Origin: Selaginella moellendorffii
Taxonomy: Eukaryota; Streptophyta; Lycopodiopsida; Selaginellales; Selaginellaceae
DNA length: 35,921 nucleotides
Reading direction: 5' to 3'
Assembly: GCF_000143415.4 (NCBI RefSeq)
Contig: NW_003314300.1
Coordinates: forward strand, 1,672,604-1,708,524
Every line of letters begins with the position of its first letter. Position 1 is the stretch's first letter. A program made the translations under genes and the position numbers. The notes beneath the pieces were generated by a model that was not told where the DNA came from, did no database searches, and worked only from the letters and a program-made list of their open reading frames with translations. Below are positions 20,412 through 31,455 of the stretch, piece by piece.

Positions 20412-20542
20412 CCTTTCAAGCCCTAATAGATCCTATGGAAAAAGAAAGGAATTTAAGCACAAGAATCCCTTTACCAGGGGTAAACCATGCATCTGCCAAT
20501 TCGATGGAACTTACTTCCACAACGATTGAAGCAAAATCGATG

Positions 20543-20969
20543 TCAAGAGAACGTGGAAACACTCACCGGACAGTGTCTTTCAGCTGCTGTCATTGAATAG
20601 ATTCTTGTAGAAACAATGCTCCGGCTTGGAAGCAAGGAAAATCTTCTGAGTGAAATCAAAGACGAGGATCCCGCACACCAAAACCTGGCGATATCGTGAG
20701 CAGCTGGCACGGCATGGCGCTGGAGATTTAGAGTAGGGGAATATCCAAAGTAAACTGACGGATCAACCTCATCACTTGCTTGAAGTTGATCTGCAATGTT
20801 GTATATGGCAAGGCTTTTTAGTGTATCTCGAGTGTTGATAAAGGTCTTCTGATGCCTCGTAACTCCATAGTCTATCATCAAGGTGATCGCGAGAGCGAGT
20901 GAATTTTTAACCCAGGTGCCAGGCCAAAACTCGACATCCATCATCCCGACAGTGCTTAAATTCCTTAAA
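20543..20969 (-). CDS. Unidentified open frame next to Gypsy-3
   Basis: A minus-strand frame starting MMDVEFWPGTWVKNS near 20969 stays open for about 140 codons to 20543 (EFWPGTWVKNSLALAITLM, then QTSDEV-like acidic and Tyr-rich parts). It directly follows the remains of the Gypsy-3 3' LTR and merges upstream with the integrase frame, so the open length may be partly accidental. I recognise no domain. An intron (donor near GCCAGGTTTTGG, about 20690) is possible. Confidence 0.3.
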
Positions 20970-21189
20970 CTGATGGATGTGGGGAGAGAGGTAAGATGTG
21001 AGAGAAGAGATGAGATAAGATGGTAATAAATCCTTCGTACTCTCATGCGCTTATAGTACGTCCTAACAGGTCTATTTCGAGGAGCTCTGGTCCGTTCCGG
21101 TTCGTCATCCGTTCCGTGCCACCTGACCTTGTATCTTGTCGGAGGAGACAAACTCCGGCGCAGGAAAAAACTCCGGGAGCTGGTCCGCA

Positions 21190-21884
21190 AAAGCTTGAGA
21201 TCCGACACGTCGAAAACGTTATGTAGGTGCGACCCCAGTGGTAATGCCAACTTATAGGCGAGCTCGTTGATCTTTTCGAGTATCCTGAGTGGGCCGAAGA
21301 ATCTGGGATGGAGCTGTGACTACACGAGGAAATTCCAACCGTTGCCCAATCAGCTGCTGCATCTACCTGATGGCTTCCACTCGGTCACTGACGTCGTTTG
21401 ATGAAGTGGGAGTTGTCATCAAGATCGGGGAAGCTACTGCACGTCCATAAAGCGCCTGGTATGGAGACATACCGATGGTTGAGTGCCGAGCAGTGTTGTA
21501 GGCAAACTCCGCGAATGTGATCCACTTTGTCCATGAGCCCAGCTGGTCCGCCACGTATCCCCAATGTCTCCAATCGTCCGTCCCGTCTGACCATCTGTCT
21601 GGGGATGGTAGGCGGTGCTGAAGCTCAGTGTTGTCCCTAACGTTGCGAAAAGGTCTTTCCAAAACTGGCTGAGAAACCTGGTGTCTCGGTTGGAGACGAT
21701 TTCGCTTGGAACGCCATGGAACCTCACCACCTCCCTCCAGAAGATCTCTGCCACCTTCTTTGAAGCTGAGAACGAGAGCTGGCGCTGATGGAGAAGGTAA
21801 ATGCTTGAGAAGACCAGGTGTTGCGACTATCTCTGGACACTCCCTGATCCACGTGCGTATCTCACACTCCATTCCTTTCCACAC
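21190..21884 (-). pseudogene. Integrase remains of Gypsy-3
   Basis: [20 protein letters not shown] (about 21690-21745) and [10 protein letters not shown] (about 21585-21615) are classic Ty3/Gypsy integrase core motifs. The residue after DGQT is normally the catalytic Glu of DD35E; here it is Gly (codon at 21581-21583). After a frame change, [20 protein letters not shown] and LYGR follow, then the C-terminal end. Inactive. Confidence 0.8.
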
Positions 21885-22021
21885 GACCCCCGGATGCCCC
21901 GCGAGAATGCCTTGGTGAAGATGATCTTGCGGAACTCGAGTAGAATCCTTCCTTTCTTCTAGAGCAAGCCGTCATGGAAGGAAATCTTCGCGTCGCTGAA
22001 GTTGTTGTCTCCTTCGAGTGG

Positions 22022-23342
22022 TCATCGTTGGATTAGCCCTCTATGATTTCTGGTGTGACAACTGACCTCCGGCTTTTCAAACATCCTTGAGAGCGCATCA
22101 GGGACGACGTTTGTTTTCCCTGGCTTATACTCAATCGTGAAATCGAGTGATTGAAGCTGCCTCTGCTTTTTGTTAAGGCGAGGCTGATCGAGAAGAAATT
22201 TCATACTGAAGTGCGACCTCGCAGTGGCTCCACTTTGTCAATCATACGCCGGCTGGCCAGACTCCACTTCCAAGAATCTTTTACTCTCGAACTTCAAGAT
22301 CGCTCCCACTCCTGCATCCGAGGCATCGTCTCCACGATGAACTGCTTCTCAAAGTCTGGAAGTTGAAGAATCGGAGCCGAAAAGTTCGAACGTTGACTGT
22401 GCGTTCTCGTCCCACGAAAACCTGCCTGCACGAATGATGTCCGTCAGAGGCGACGCAACGGAAGCATAGTGCTCCACAGACTTCCAGAGGTAGTTGCAAA
22501 GCCTGAGAAAAGCATGGAGCTACTTCATGGTGGTGAGAGACCTCTCATCGCCTCCATTTTTGTTGGATCGGCTCACATTTGGCCCGCTCGTATCCGGAAG
22601 CCTAAGTACTTCGCTTCTTGCTTGGCAAAGCAGCATTTTGAGAGTTTGACGATCAGCGCATGATCCTCTAGCACTTGCAAAACCTCGTCGATGTGTGTAA
22701 GGGCTTCTTCCCAGGATCGACTGTAGACGAGGATGTCGTCGAAAAATACAATGACCGATCTTGTTCATGAGAGACTGAAAGGTGGCCAGGATGGTGAGCC
22801 CTCACCTTAGACTGCTTAAACCCTCTGTGAGTCTGAAATGCTGTCTTGATCCTGTCCTTCTCTGCCATGGATATTTGATAATATGCAGATCGCAAATCTA
22901 GCTCGGAGAAATACGCTGCTTCACCGAGTTCATCAATTAAGTCCTCAATCCGTGGGATGGGGAGTGACGTTGTTGAGCTGTCTGTAATCAACGCACAGTC
23001 TCCACGAGCCGTCACGTTTTAGCACCAAGATTATTGGTGCCGTGTAAGGACTGAAACTGTCCTCTTTAAGAGATTGTCCATGAGCTCCTTGATCATCTTA
23101 TCCACCTCCGCTCGCTCCACATGCCTCAGCTGAATGAACAGTCGTGACGATCCCTTTCTCGAGTTGGATCTTGTGCGTGATTGCTTCATGAGCACAAACT
23201 CGGTTGAGGAAGACCCTTGAATGCTTCCTTGCCACCTCACGAATGGCTTCCGTGGTGTACTGCTTCCTCCAACGACCTGGTTCTCTCTGGCTCCCCCTCC
23301 CCTGTAACTGGTTCTGGAGATGTCGGAACTTGGTACAAGCAT
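22022..23342 (-). pseudogene. Reverse transcriptase and RNase H remains of Gypsy-3
   Basis: RT motifs on the minus strand include FSELDLRSAYYQISM (near 22880-22925, motif A with the first catalytic Asp) and TAFQTHRGF. The YxDD region near 22740 is disturbed by a frame change. 22022-22204 carries LLDQPRLNKKQ and DFTIEYKPGKTNVVPDALSR, the end of RNase H and its linker. Stops and shifts separate the pieces. Confidence 0.8.
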
Positions 23343-23346
23343 TCAG

Positions 23347-23700
23347 TTAACCAAATGCACTGATCCTCCTGGTTGGACCTTGCAGCCGATTGAAGGAGAG
23401 ACGATGCTCATCAAAGTTGACGAGAATGTTCCCAAAGAGGCGAAGTGTTTCGATGCCGAGTACTACGTCCATCGCTCCCATCTCCAGGATGAAGAACTCT
23501 CCTTTCACTTGGTGACGACCAATGAGCATCGAGCATGAGACCCTGGCAGACGCCTCGATGACTCCCTCGTCCGCTATCTCCACCTCTAGAGGTGGACGCG
23601 CTGCGAGCTGCAGCTTAGATAGAGAATGTTGGTTGACGGTGTCACTCCCGAGTCAATTAATGCGAATGCTTCCTGCTAATCGTTCCTTTGTCTCCGAAAC
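23347..23700 (-). pseudogene. Aspartic protease remains of Gypsy-3
   Basis: On the minus strand ALIDSGVT gives the DSG active-site motif of retropepsins (near 23645-23665). In a second frame GRHQVKGEFFILEMGAMDVV and LGIETLRLFG (23347-23583) match the C-terminal half of Ty3/Gypsy protease and its link to RT. Confidence 0.72.
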
Positions 23701-25377
23701 AAGTACCCGCAGCTTTTCCCATAAAGGCCGGATAGGAGATGCATGCCTTCGCCACAGAAAGTTCTCCCTCAAGCCCCGCGTCCTCCTCTTCTCGCTGCTC
23801 CTGAGGCCAATGTGGTACATCCGTCTACAGGACTAAGATATCCTTGTCATCTTTTGCATTCTCCCAAGTGCACGGAATGAGGTCCCCCTTGTCCGAGACG
23901 TGGAATTGCATCACCACGAACTTTGTTTTCGACGTCGGTTGTCCTCTACGAGCCTTGCAAACTTCCCAATGAACATTTCCCAAGCTTGAGGTCATCGCGT
24001 CCCTTTACTTGCATTGCTTCCGCGGATCGGGAGTTGGCATACCACTCTGGGTGGCTCCGGCCCTCGTTGTCTCCTTTGGTGGCCCTTGCCTGCATCGGCC
24101 GGAAAGACGAGCTTCCCACTCGTGGAACTTGAGATCCGTGTTTAATGCTAATGCCATCGCTTGCTGGACCGAGCGAGGAGATAGCTGAGCTATTTCGGTT
24201 GCCATTGCGATGCTAGGTAACGTTGCATCAAAGCATCCTCCGGGATGTTGGTCACCTCGTATCTCGCCTTAAGCCACGTCTCGTTGAATTCCTGGGCGTC
24301 TGGGACTTAAATCTATACACCATTCCGCAGAGTTTGTTGAAGGGAAGCTCTCCCACGGACGTGATGATAAAATGCTCCCGAATCTCCTCCCAACTTGGAA
24401 GCCTGGTTTTACAGTCTCGAGCGAGAAGGGACTCGGAGGCAAGGCCTTTCAAGTGGAGAGCAGGCTACCTTGCGCGAATCGGGATGACCACGGTATAGAA
24501 ACCACCTCTTCAACTTGCGCAGCCACTCCACTAGTTTGAGGCAATCAAATACTCCACTATGGAGAGGCTCTTGCCATGGCATTGGATGCTGAGTCCCACG
24601 CAGGGTCCAGACTCCCTAAACTAGTTCTCGTGGATTGGAATGGATTCCCCCCACCCGCCTCACCTCTTGTCCTGCCCACTCCGGGAAGGACCATTGCACG
24701 GAAACTCCCGCTCTTGAAGCGGCCATTATCCCGCTGAAAGCTGGCGCCGCTGTGAAGAATCCCCGAGTCTGCATGGGTGCTAAACGATACAGAGGAGTAC
24801 TTTGTATCGGCTCGCTGACCGTCGACCTGTTGGAGAACTGCTCCCCCGCGCATTGGAATGGGAAACTCTGAAGCTGTTGTCCCAAAAGTGAAGGCTTACT
24901 CCCCTACCGTGCTCCCGCTGAATGGTGGTACTTGGAACTCGAAAGGCCGGCGCCTAACTCCCTCCTCTTTCCGGAGTCCCCCATCGGCCTGGTCACTGCA
25001 GCTCCTAAGACCCGCAAGCTGTCGTCTAGATCTTCCTGTCGATCGGATATGCACCTTATCATCTTCTCTTGTTCTGTGAAAACATCAAGACTAAACCTTG
25101 GTAAATCCCCTGAAATCGCCGCCTTCGGCCGCCTCTATGGTGCCGCCATTGCCTGCCTCACACCAAGGAAGAACAAGGGTATATGAATCCCCTCCCTCCC
25201 TCCATGCACGACCAGTCCAGAGAAGATCGGTCACCAAAAACTGTGAAAGCGAAACGAAACATTCCGGCCGCTTTACGACCTCCAACGACTGGTCTCCTCA
25301 CGACACTCGAGCGTTTGTTTCAGACAAAGTGGCTACGATACCACTGTTATCGAGCAAGGGATAGGGAAAAGAGATCC

Positions 25378-25596
25378 GAAGGAAAGCTCCAGCTACTCGC
25401 CGAGCATGAGATGGGGAGATGTGAGCGTGAGAGCGGTGAGGAAGGACTGCAGGGAGATAAGATGGAAAGACAGTAATATATCCTCCGTACTCTTTCCTCC
25501 ATACGTGTTCTGATGCAGTTTTAAAAGCATCTTTATACAAAGTTCACAAACAGCTAGCTAAAGCTGAATTTTCCCTTTAACATCGAAAGCTTATCC
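25378..25596. repeat. Left arm of ~225-bp inverted repeat
   Basis: This stretch, covering most of the Gypsy-3 5' LTR and ~75 bp beyond, is repeated in reverse complement at 25823-26046. The unrelated loop is about 225 bp (25597-25822). Confidence 0.8.
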
Positions 25597-25822
25597 AGTG
25601 CCTATGGTGTCAAGTTTCCCCTGAAGAACTAAGCTTCCAGGAAATATAGTCATGATTTTTATTTGTTTCTTCCTTGTTTTTCTTGAGGACCAGTTTTTGT
25701 TCCTCATTCGTTTGCTTTTCTTCCATGCAGACTCCAAAGTTCTCACAATCGATCTTCAACACTAACCCATGGTGGAAACTCTTAATTTGCTTCCACCAAA
25801 GACTTTAAATTTCTTCTCCAAA

Positions 25823-26046
25823 TTTCGATGTTAAAGGGGAAATTAAGCTTTAGCTAGCTGTTTGTGAACTTTGAATAAAGATGCTTTTAAAACTGCATCA
25901 TAACACGTATGGACGGGGGAACAGAGGGAAAGAGTACGGAGGATATATTACTGTCTTTATCTCTCTGCAGTCCTTCCTCACCGTTCTCACGCTCACATCT
26001 CCCCATCCCATGCTCGCGAGTAGCTGGAGCTTTCCTTCGGATTCTT
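25823..26046. repeat. Right arm of ~225-bp inverted repeat
   Basis: Reverse-complement partner of 25378-25596, including AGAGTACGGAGGATATATTA and CTAGCTGTTTGTGAAC. Because sequence flanking the LTR is included, it is an inverted duplication of the element boundary, not simply a second LTR. Confidence 0.8.
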
Positions 26047-26184
26047 GCAAACTAAGCCAAGTATGTTGAGTTAAATAGACATTTATTCCTTCTTTATGCT
26101 TGTGCAGTAAAGTACAAATGTGAAGTCTAATTTAGTTGATCAAAGTTGATCTTTTGCCATTGTGGCATCGTCTACACAAAATAT

Positions 26185-26500
26185 GCAACCTAACTTGCAT
26201 AAAGAAATCATAGCATATCCACTAATCACCTTATACATATATATTGTCGCCTGTAAACCCATGATTTTGAAAAAGCCATCGTTTGTAGCCAAGAAAACAA
26301 AGTGCTTTTATGAACCACCTCATTATAGATGATCTTCCTTCACAAGAATGTGCTGTTGTAAACAAAATGATAAACCATGAGTGATTTGAGATGTATATGC
26401 TACTAACTATTCTACTAACCAGTAGAGTTAATAACTCCAATAATAATTGGAAAAACACATTAGTAATTTCTATACAAATAATAAAACAGTCTAAGCTATG
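26185..26500 (-). pseudogene. Degenerate exon copy of family M (D)
   Basis: The minus strand matches exon 2 of the intact M genes (for example the region encoding QVLSAIAHSCAGTS and the RWFIE segment) with many substitutions and stops, plus some intron-like flank. A tandem-like partner is at 27125-27460. Exon 1 is absent. Confidence 0.65.
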
Positions 26501-26763
26501 AAAATTTGATATTATAGATTTATAATTTATGCATAGAATTATAAACTTGATTATTTCTAGTGACAATTCCAGTTAATTGTAATTTTATAGATTAGTACTG
26601 TTTACATGTAGATAAGTGTGCTTCTAAAGTAATTCTAATAGCAAGCATCTTGCTCCCAAGAAAAAAGTTTGATTTAGCTTATAAGCCCAGAAAAGGTTTT
26701 GCCCTGTTTGATTATATAAATTATTTATTGTTGCCCTGGAACTTATTAAGTTATTTGATTTGT

Positions 26764-27043
26764 GGAAGTGAGATTTTTGCGTTTGAACCGCAGTGGATCG
26801 TCAATAAAGTCAGTCCCGCTGAAACGTAATATTTTCTTGAATTAATGACACAGCTATCTTTCATTATCAGGCGTGGAGAGCTGGCTGCATGACTGCTCAT
26901 TCAATGAGCGCACTTTAGACGCTACAGAGCTTGATGGAGGAAGGAGGATACGGAAGTGGGCTTGCTTTTGTGCTTCCGAGGTATGGACTTGAACTTGTGT
27001 TTGTGTTTCCAAACAAGGTGTTCCAGAAAATAGCGTCGAGTGA
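26764..27043 (+). repeat. Dispersed duplicated block (copy 1)
   Basis: 26829-27043 matches 30665-30880 with only a few changes. The preceding ~60 bp (26764-26828) partly matches 29346-29400, and 26800-26830 is also the reverse complement of 30046-30077. I do not recognise a coding function. An open frame reading GLAFVLPRYGLELVFVFP crosses the block in both copies. Confidence 0.75.
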
Positions 27044-27124
27044 GTCCTATTAAGGTACTTTGTTATAAACTTTTGACTAGCTCATGATTTCTTTTTCTAC
27101 AAAACTGATTGTATCCAAGAAAGG

Positions 27125-27460
27125 GGATGCCCATCCTATTTCCCTAGACGTCTACACAAGGTATGCAACCTGGCTCGCAAAGAAACCATAGGATATCCAC
27201 CAATCACTTCACATATATTGTTGTGATCATCCCCTGGGCGCCTGCAAACTTATGATTTGGAAAAGAAAACAAGGTGCTTCTGTGAACCACCTCATTATGG
27301 CTGATCTTCCTTCACAAGAATGTGCTGTTGCAGACAAAATGATAAACCATATTTGAGACATATATGCTTGCTAATGTACTCCAATAAAAATAAGAGAGTA
27401 ATAATAACTCTAATAATAATTGGAAAAACACATCAGCATAATGAAACAGTCTAAGTTGAT
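27125..27460 (-). pseudogene. Degenerate exon copy of family M (E)
   Basis: Same exon 2 material as copy D, in the same orientation, with deletions near 27262 (the loss of the CCATCTTTTC-type stretch) and 27350. Copy E is nearer in sequence to D (CACAAGAATGTGCTGTTG shared) than to the intact genes. Not functional. Confidence 0.62.
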
Positions 27461-27471
27461 ATTCCGAGGTA

Positions 27472-27577
<106 letters not shown>

Positions 27578-27741
27578 GATTTCTTGTGTATGACTGGCAA
27601 AGTCGTAATGTCACTGCAGAAGTCTATGCTGCTATATATTAAAAAACCCACACTCTCTAAATACTCGCATTATCTGTGGCAGCACATGAATTCTAGTTTC
27701 AACCAGCCCAAAGTTCTCTTGATCACTTTAATATTACACAC

Positions 27742-28598
27742 TTAATTGGAAACATTTGCTACTCTCCCACTGTTTCTTTTGTTCATCAAAACTCGTCCGA
27801 ACACTTCCCCCACTAACACCACAACAACAATAGAGTCCATGACACACACCATCCTATTTCCCCACCTCCAGTCTGGATATAAATGTCTACACACAAAAGT
27901 GATAGGTATGCAACTTGGCACACAAAGAGAACCTATAGGGTATGTACCAATTACTTCACATATAACGTTGTCATCTTCCCTCTGACAGTCGGCAAATCCA
28001 TGATTTGGAAAAAGCCATCTTTTCCAACTAATAAAACAGGGTGTTTCCATGAACCATCTCATTACAGCTGATGTTCCTGCACAAGAATGTGCTATTGCAG
28101 ACAAAACTTGCCAAATAATAAACCAGGAGCGATTTGAGACATATGTGCTGGCTAATGCACTAGCTGCTCCAATAAAAATACTAACCAGCATAGAGCACCT
28201 GTAGTGGAAGAGAGTAACGATTCCAATAATAACTGTAAAATCAGTTTAGCAATAGTATTTTATACAACTGTTCTAATATTACCTCCAATAATATAGCCTA
28301 CTGATAGAAATATATATACATGACGAGTGAAGCAAACAAGTTGCCAATATCTTATGGCAGAGTATTTTGGCCCAATTTTTGCATAGGCCACGTAATATGA
28401 TGTAAAACCCCAATGGTAGCTAGGGCTTAGTGCATTGCAGTCTCTTTGACAATAAAGAACACCATTTGGGCAATTCCACTTTGGAGGATAAAATGTGATA
28501 TAGATGGTGAAAACATAAAAACTAATTGCCCAAGTCATAATAATTGAAACAGGTAAGAAGAACCACCACAATGGAACACTCGTACTAGTAATCTCCAT
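27742..28598 (-). CDS. Intact multi-pass membrane protein, family M (copy C)
   Basis: Two-exon model: exon 1 28598-28283, intron 28282-28233 (50 bp, GTAATA...ACAG), exon 2 28232-27742; 268 residues, no stop. As in copy B, the acceptor at TTTTACAG keeps the frame, while the later CTACAG does not. The protein begins MEITSTSVPLWWFFLP, has a Cys-rich loop (PPKWNCPNGVLYCQRDC), and several hydrophobic segments including MLVSIFIGAASALAS and VMDSIVVVVLVGEVFGRVL. It ends GRVANVSN. Its near-identical but broken twin is at 475-1423. No family name can be given from the sequence alone; a membrane role is inferred only from hydropathy. Confidence 0.74.
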
Positions 28599-28649
28599 AC
28601 TATCAAGCCCTAATATGTAATCCTATAAATAACAAGAAAAGGATGTGGA

Positions 28650-29083
28650 TGATGAGGCTGAGAGCTCCGAAAGTTACACTCGGACAGTCTCATGGATTCA
28701 CCTCGAGTTTATTGTGTTCCATGAGGCACTTGTCAGTACGAGGTAAAAGAAGTCAATGGTGTTGGAATCAATGTGAGCGAGCCAGGTACTGCTTTGTACT
28801 TCCTCAAAGAGTAAAGGCATAAACGTTAGAGGTGGTGAGCCATCTTTGCAGGTCACTGGTTGACGCTACCAGGAAATGCTAGAGGATGGATGCATCCTCC
28901 AGTCACCATTTGATGGATGTTAGTGCAGGTAAAAGAATTATTGCTAGAAACTCTTATAACTTTCTTGTGTCTTTGTTGATAATCCAGACACTGGACATCC
29001 GCATTTGCTCAGCTCAGACTTGCCTAAGAGCATTGGCATACATGGAGCCAGAAAAACATCAAAGACTTGACAAGCGTCCTCGG
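28650..29083 (+). pseudogene. Second fragment of gene Q
   Basis: Matches 2546-3182 with internal deletions (for example about 100 bp after 28830 and ~90 bp near 29010). It keeps the segment around GTTACACTCGGACAGTCTC and the CAGGTAAAAGAATTATTGC exon/intron boundary. Compared with the first fragment, its intron before ACACTGGACATCCGC is closer to gene Q (TCTTTGTTGATAATCCAG). It is truncated at 29083, where another duplicated block begins. Confidence 0.72.
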
Positions 29084-29240
29084 CAGAAGTGGAAGATGAA
29101 TCGATCGCGCTTAAAAGATGACCTTACAAGAGCGAAAACGTTGGTTTTTTTCAGATTGGAATCACAGCACAATACCTCGCAGTTGGCGTCAACACATGTG
29201 GTTTACATTGCCACACTGAGCAGCAAAAACGTTTGAATAC
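29084..29240. repeat. Inverted duplicate, left copy
   Basis: Matches the reverse complement of about 30905-31075 (shared TTTACATTGCCACACTGAGC and AATCGATCGCGCTTAAAAGA), flanking the N-terminal NUP107 exons in opposite orientation. Confidence 0.8.
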
Positions 29241-29465
29241 GTTTGAAGGGCAATCTAAAACAATAATATTATCAAACAGGTCAAGTATATAAATACCCTT
29301 TTCTGGGTTTTTGGAAAAGTGAAACTTTGAATAAGTATTAAGCCTTCTGTAAGTGAGATTTTGCGTTTGAACCGGCACCAGCCGGTGGATCGTAAAGTTG
29401 GACATTCCGCTAACAGCTCTTGTTAGCCTAACCAGACGCGCTTAACTAACCAGACGCTCAAAACC

Positions 29466-30508
29466 ATGAGATTTTTACTTGTAAAGAGGGTTTTTGGTGG
29501 CATTGCCGGCGAAACAGGTATGTTTTTCTCGTTCTCTCTTCTTCCTGTGAGAATGCTGGTGAAATGTGTCCCGAGCCAAAGATTTCTAGCTTTCCTGAAG
29601 AGCCCAAGAGTCCCCATTTGCTGCTCCACGAATCGAAGAGGTGTGGTTTTGGTTTTTGGTGCTAAGTTCTCTCTTTTCACCCGTATCTGGTCTCTAGGAA
29701 CCAGATGCGCTGGAGAAGATTCATTTGAGCGCTTTGTTTCTGGTGTTACCCGGTTTACCAATTTTGTTTCTCAAGCTATACAACTCGACTTACGTTTTTC
29801 TTTGACAGGCTTCACGTCTCTGCCCAAGCCCTTGAGCGAGTTTGGCCGGGATCTAGCGGAGGCAGTCAGGTGAAGCGATTTGTTGAGGACGACTGGAAGT
29901 TGAGCGGCTTTTTCTTTACAGAGACGAGGCAGCTGAGAAGCATCGAGCTGTAAAAGACAGGGCTACGTCAGAAGGCTCAATTGCAAACTTCCGAGTCTTC
30001 TTCATGGGTTTTTCATTGGCATTTGTATGGAAAAGGTAGCATCGCTTATTACGTTTCAGCGGGACTGACTTTATTGTTTTTTGAAAGCGCAGTCCGGGTT
30101 TACAGGAAACGATCAGACTTGTCTTTGTCTTGTCTCGAGAGTTTGGCGTCCAAGGAATTGGATTTAGAAATAAAGGTAAAACTCTTGCATGGAGTATATT
30201 CGTGTCTACAAATGTTATCGCTACAGGAAGGCGGGCCTATACACTCAGAAGCTAGGCTCGTGGGATAACACGGGCTATCAAAAAAATATCGGAACTCACC
30301 ATGTTCGACATTTGGATCCTGATGCTCCAACTCCAGGTTGCATCCCGAAGATCAGGTACTACGCTCTTACGGGTCCTCTTCTTACTTATTGCAGAAACTG
30401 GAATATATTCTTTTAGAGATGTGCGGAATCTCATCCGAGCTGGAAGAAACGCAGAAGCGCAGGACCTGTGTCCAACAGGGATTACTCTTCGTTGCTCAGG
30501 TACATGAA
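29466..30508 (+). pseudogene. NUP107-like nucleoporin gene, N-terminal exons, frameshifted
   Basis: Plant NUP107 is a scaffold subunit of the Y-complex of the nuclear pore. Exon pieces in the order of that protein are visible: KHRAVKD (29938-29958) then LRQKAQLQTSESSSW (from 29963), HWHLYGKG, VRVYRKRSDL..LESLASKELDLEIK (30093-30174), YTQKLGSWDNTGYQKN, HLDPDAPTP (about 30307-30333) and DVRNLIRAGRNAEAQDLC (about 30419-30472). The last fits as 'D.W.L.RAGR..EACDLC' of plant NUP107. Introns are short (about 50-60 bp; GT donor at 30337, CAG acceptor near 30399). One extra G at 29960-29962 breaks the frame, and the junction near 30175-30226 is also out of phase. The middle of the protein is missing. 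Assignment is from memory of the family, not a search. Confidence 0.62.
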
Positions 30509-30664
30509 ACAAATGTTTCTAGACATCTTCAGCAAGCAGTGTTCTAAAACTTTCTTTATTTTTCTTGTGATACTAGAGTAGAGAAGCCAACTTCAAAACA
30601 AGATAAAGCACTCGCGCTGCTCAAATCCAAGCTCCTGGTGATTCCCGAGCAAAAACCAGTTGCT

Positions 30665-30880
30665 TATTTTCTTGAATTAATGACACAGCTATCTTTCACT
30701 ATCAGGCGTGGAGAGCTGGCTGCATGACTGCTCATTCAACAAGCGCGCTTTAGACGCTACAGAGCTTGATGGAGGAAGGAGGATATGGAAGTGGGCTTGC
30801 TTTTGTGCTTCCGAGGTATGGACTTGAACTTGTGTTTGTGTTTCCAAACAAGGTGTTCCAGAAAATAGCGTCAAGTGAAG
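30665..30880 (+). repeat. Dispersed duplicated block (copy 2)
   Basis: Near-identical to 26829-27043. Upstream (30590-30664) an open stretch reads KPTSKQDKALALLKSKLL, not recognised as NUP107. The block ends at a G-rich point (GAAGGGGGGGAG, 30880) next to the inverted duplicate. Confidence 0.75.
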
Positions 30881-31271
30881 GGGGGGAGATACGAGAGTCC
30901 CGTTTTTGCTGCTCAGTGTGGCAATGTAAACCACATGTGTTGACGCCAACTGCGAGGTATTGTGCTGTGATTCTAATCTGAAAAAAAGCCAACGTGTTCG
31001 CTCTTGTAAGGTCATGGAGAGCTTTCTCACCGCCATCTTTTAAGCGCGATCGATTTATCTTCCACTTGTGCCGAGCCTGTTGCCTTGTGATTTTATCAAC
31101 TTGTTTCAAAAGCTCTACTCTGGGTACACATTTTGTTTCATCATGACTTGGGAATCTGGTTGTGAGACGCAGCTGTTGTGTTGGACAGATGCACCTCGTG
31201 GTCTCTGATATAGCACCGGTACTGGAAATGTAGACGACAATTCTAGCTTCAAGTACGTAGGCTTTGAGCAT
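30750..31271 (-). CDS. Unidentified 173-codon open frame
   Basis: A minus-strand frame begins MLKAYVLEARIVV and stays open across the inverted duplicate (KWKINRSRLKDGGEKALHD; LAVGVNTCGLHCHTEQQ) into the reverse side of the dispersed block. Because part of it is antisense to a separately repeated block, the open frame may be partly accidental. A partial, frameshifted equivalent is at 29084-29240 (KWKMNRSRLKDDLTRAK). No family is recognised. Confidence 0.3.
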   Translation of the reverse strand: MLKAYVLEARIVVYISSTGAISETTRCICPTQQLRLTTRFPSHDETKCVPRVELLKQVDKITRQQARHKWKINRSRLKDGGEKALHDLTRANTLAFFQIRITAQYLAVGVNTCGLHCHTEQQKRDSRISPPSLDAIFWNTLFGNTNTSSSPYLGSTKASPLPYPPSSIKLCSV

Positions 31272-31455
31272 TGTGCGTTAAGCTGAGTTTCTCTCAGGCC
31301 ACACAGGCGTCCTCAAATGATTCGTTTCGCCGCACATCTGGTTCTGCGGAAGGATTGAAGGACAATACGCGGACAGGCTTTAATTGGCTGGAGATTGAAT
31401 CCTGAGCACGTATGATCGATTTCACTTCCACTTATTGTTTATGTTATTCTTTTAG
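31272..31455. other. Short spacer before NUP107 C-terminal exons
   Basis: No gene is seen. It ends in a plausible pyrimidine-rich acceptor (TTATTCTTTTAG, up to 31455). Confidence 0.4.

Larger units (their letters stand above)
20985..25517 (-). mobile_element. Ty3/Gypsy retrotransposon (Gypsy-3), different family, decayed
   Basis: The element is on the minus strand. The 5' LTR is about 25345-25517. On the minus strand TGGTATCGTAGCC (25331-25343) follows ATAACA plus one base, a plant-type primer-binding site. gag-like sequence (24000-25285; LSPRSVQQAMALAL near 24150), a protease with an LIDSG active-site motif (near 23640-23655), reverse transcriptase (22500-23342), RNase H (22022-22400), and integrase with a C-terminal LPLGSHLHNVFDVSDL segment (near 21190-21250) follow in order. 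The 3' LTR is partial (about 20985-21068). Several frame breaks exist. It is more GC-rich than Gypsy-1 and Gypsy-2. Confidence 0.87.

Noticed and set aside
23520-23836. Plus-strand open frames across Gypsy-3
   Set aside because: Antisense to protease and gag remains on the minus strand; no independent motif.
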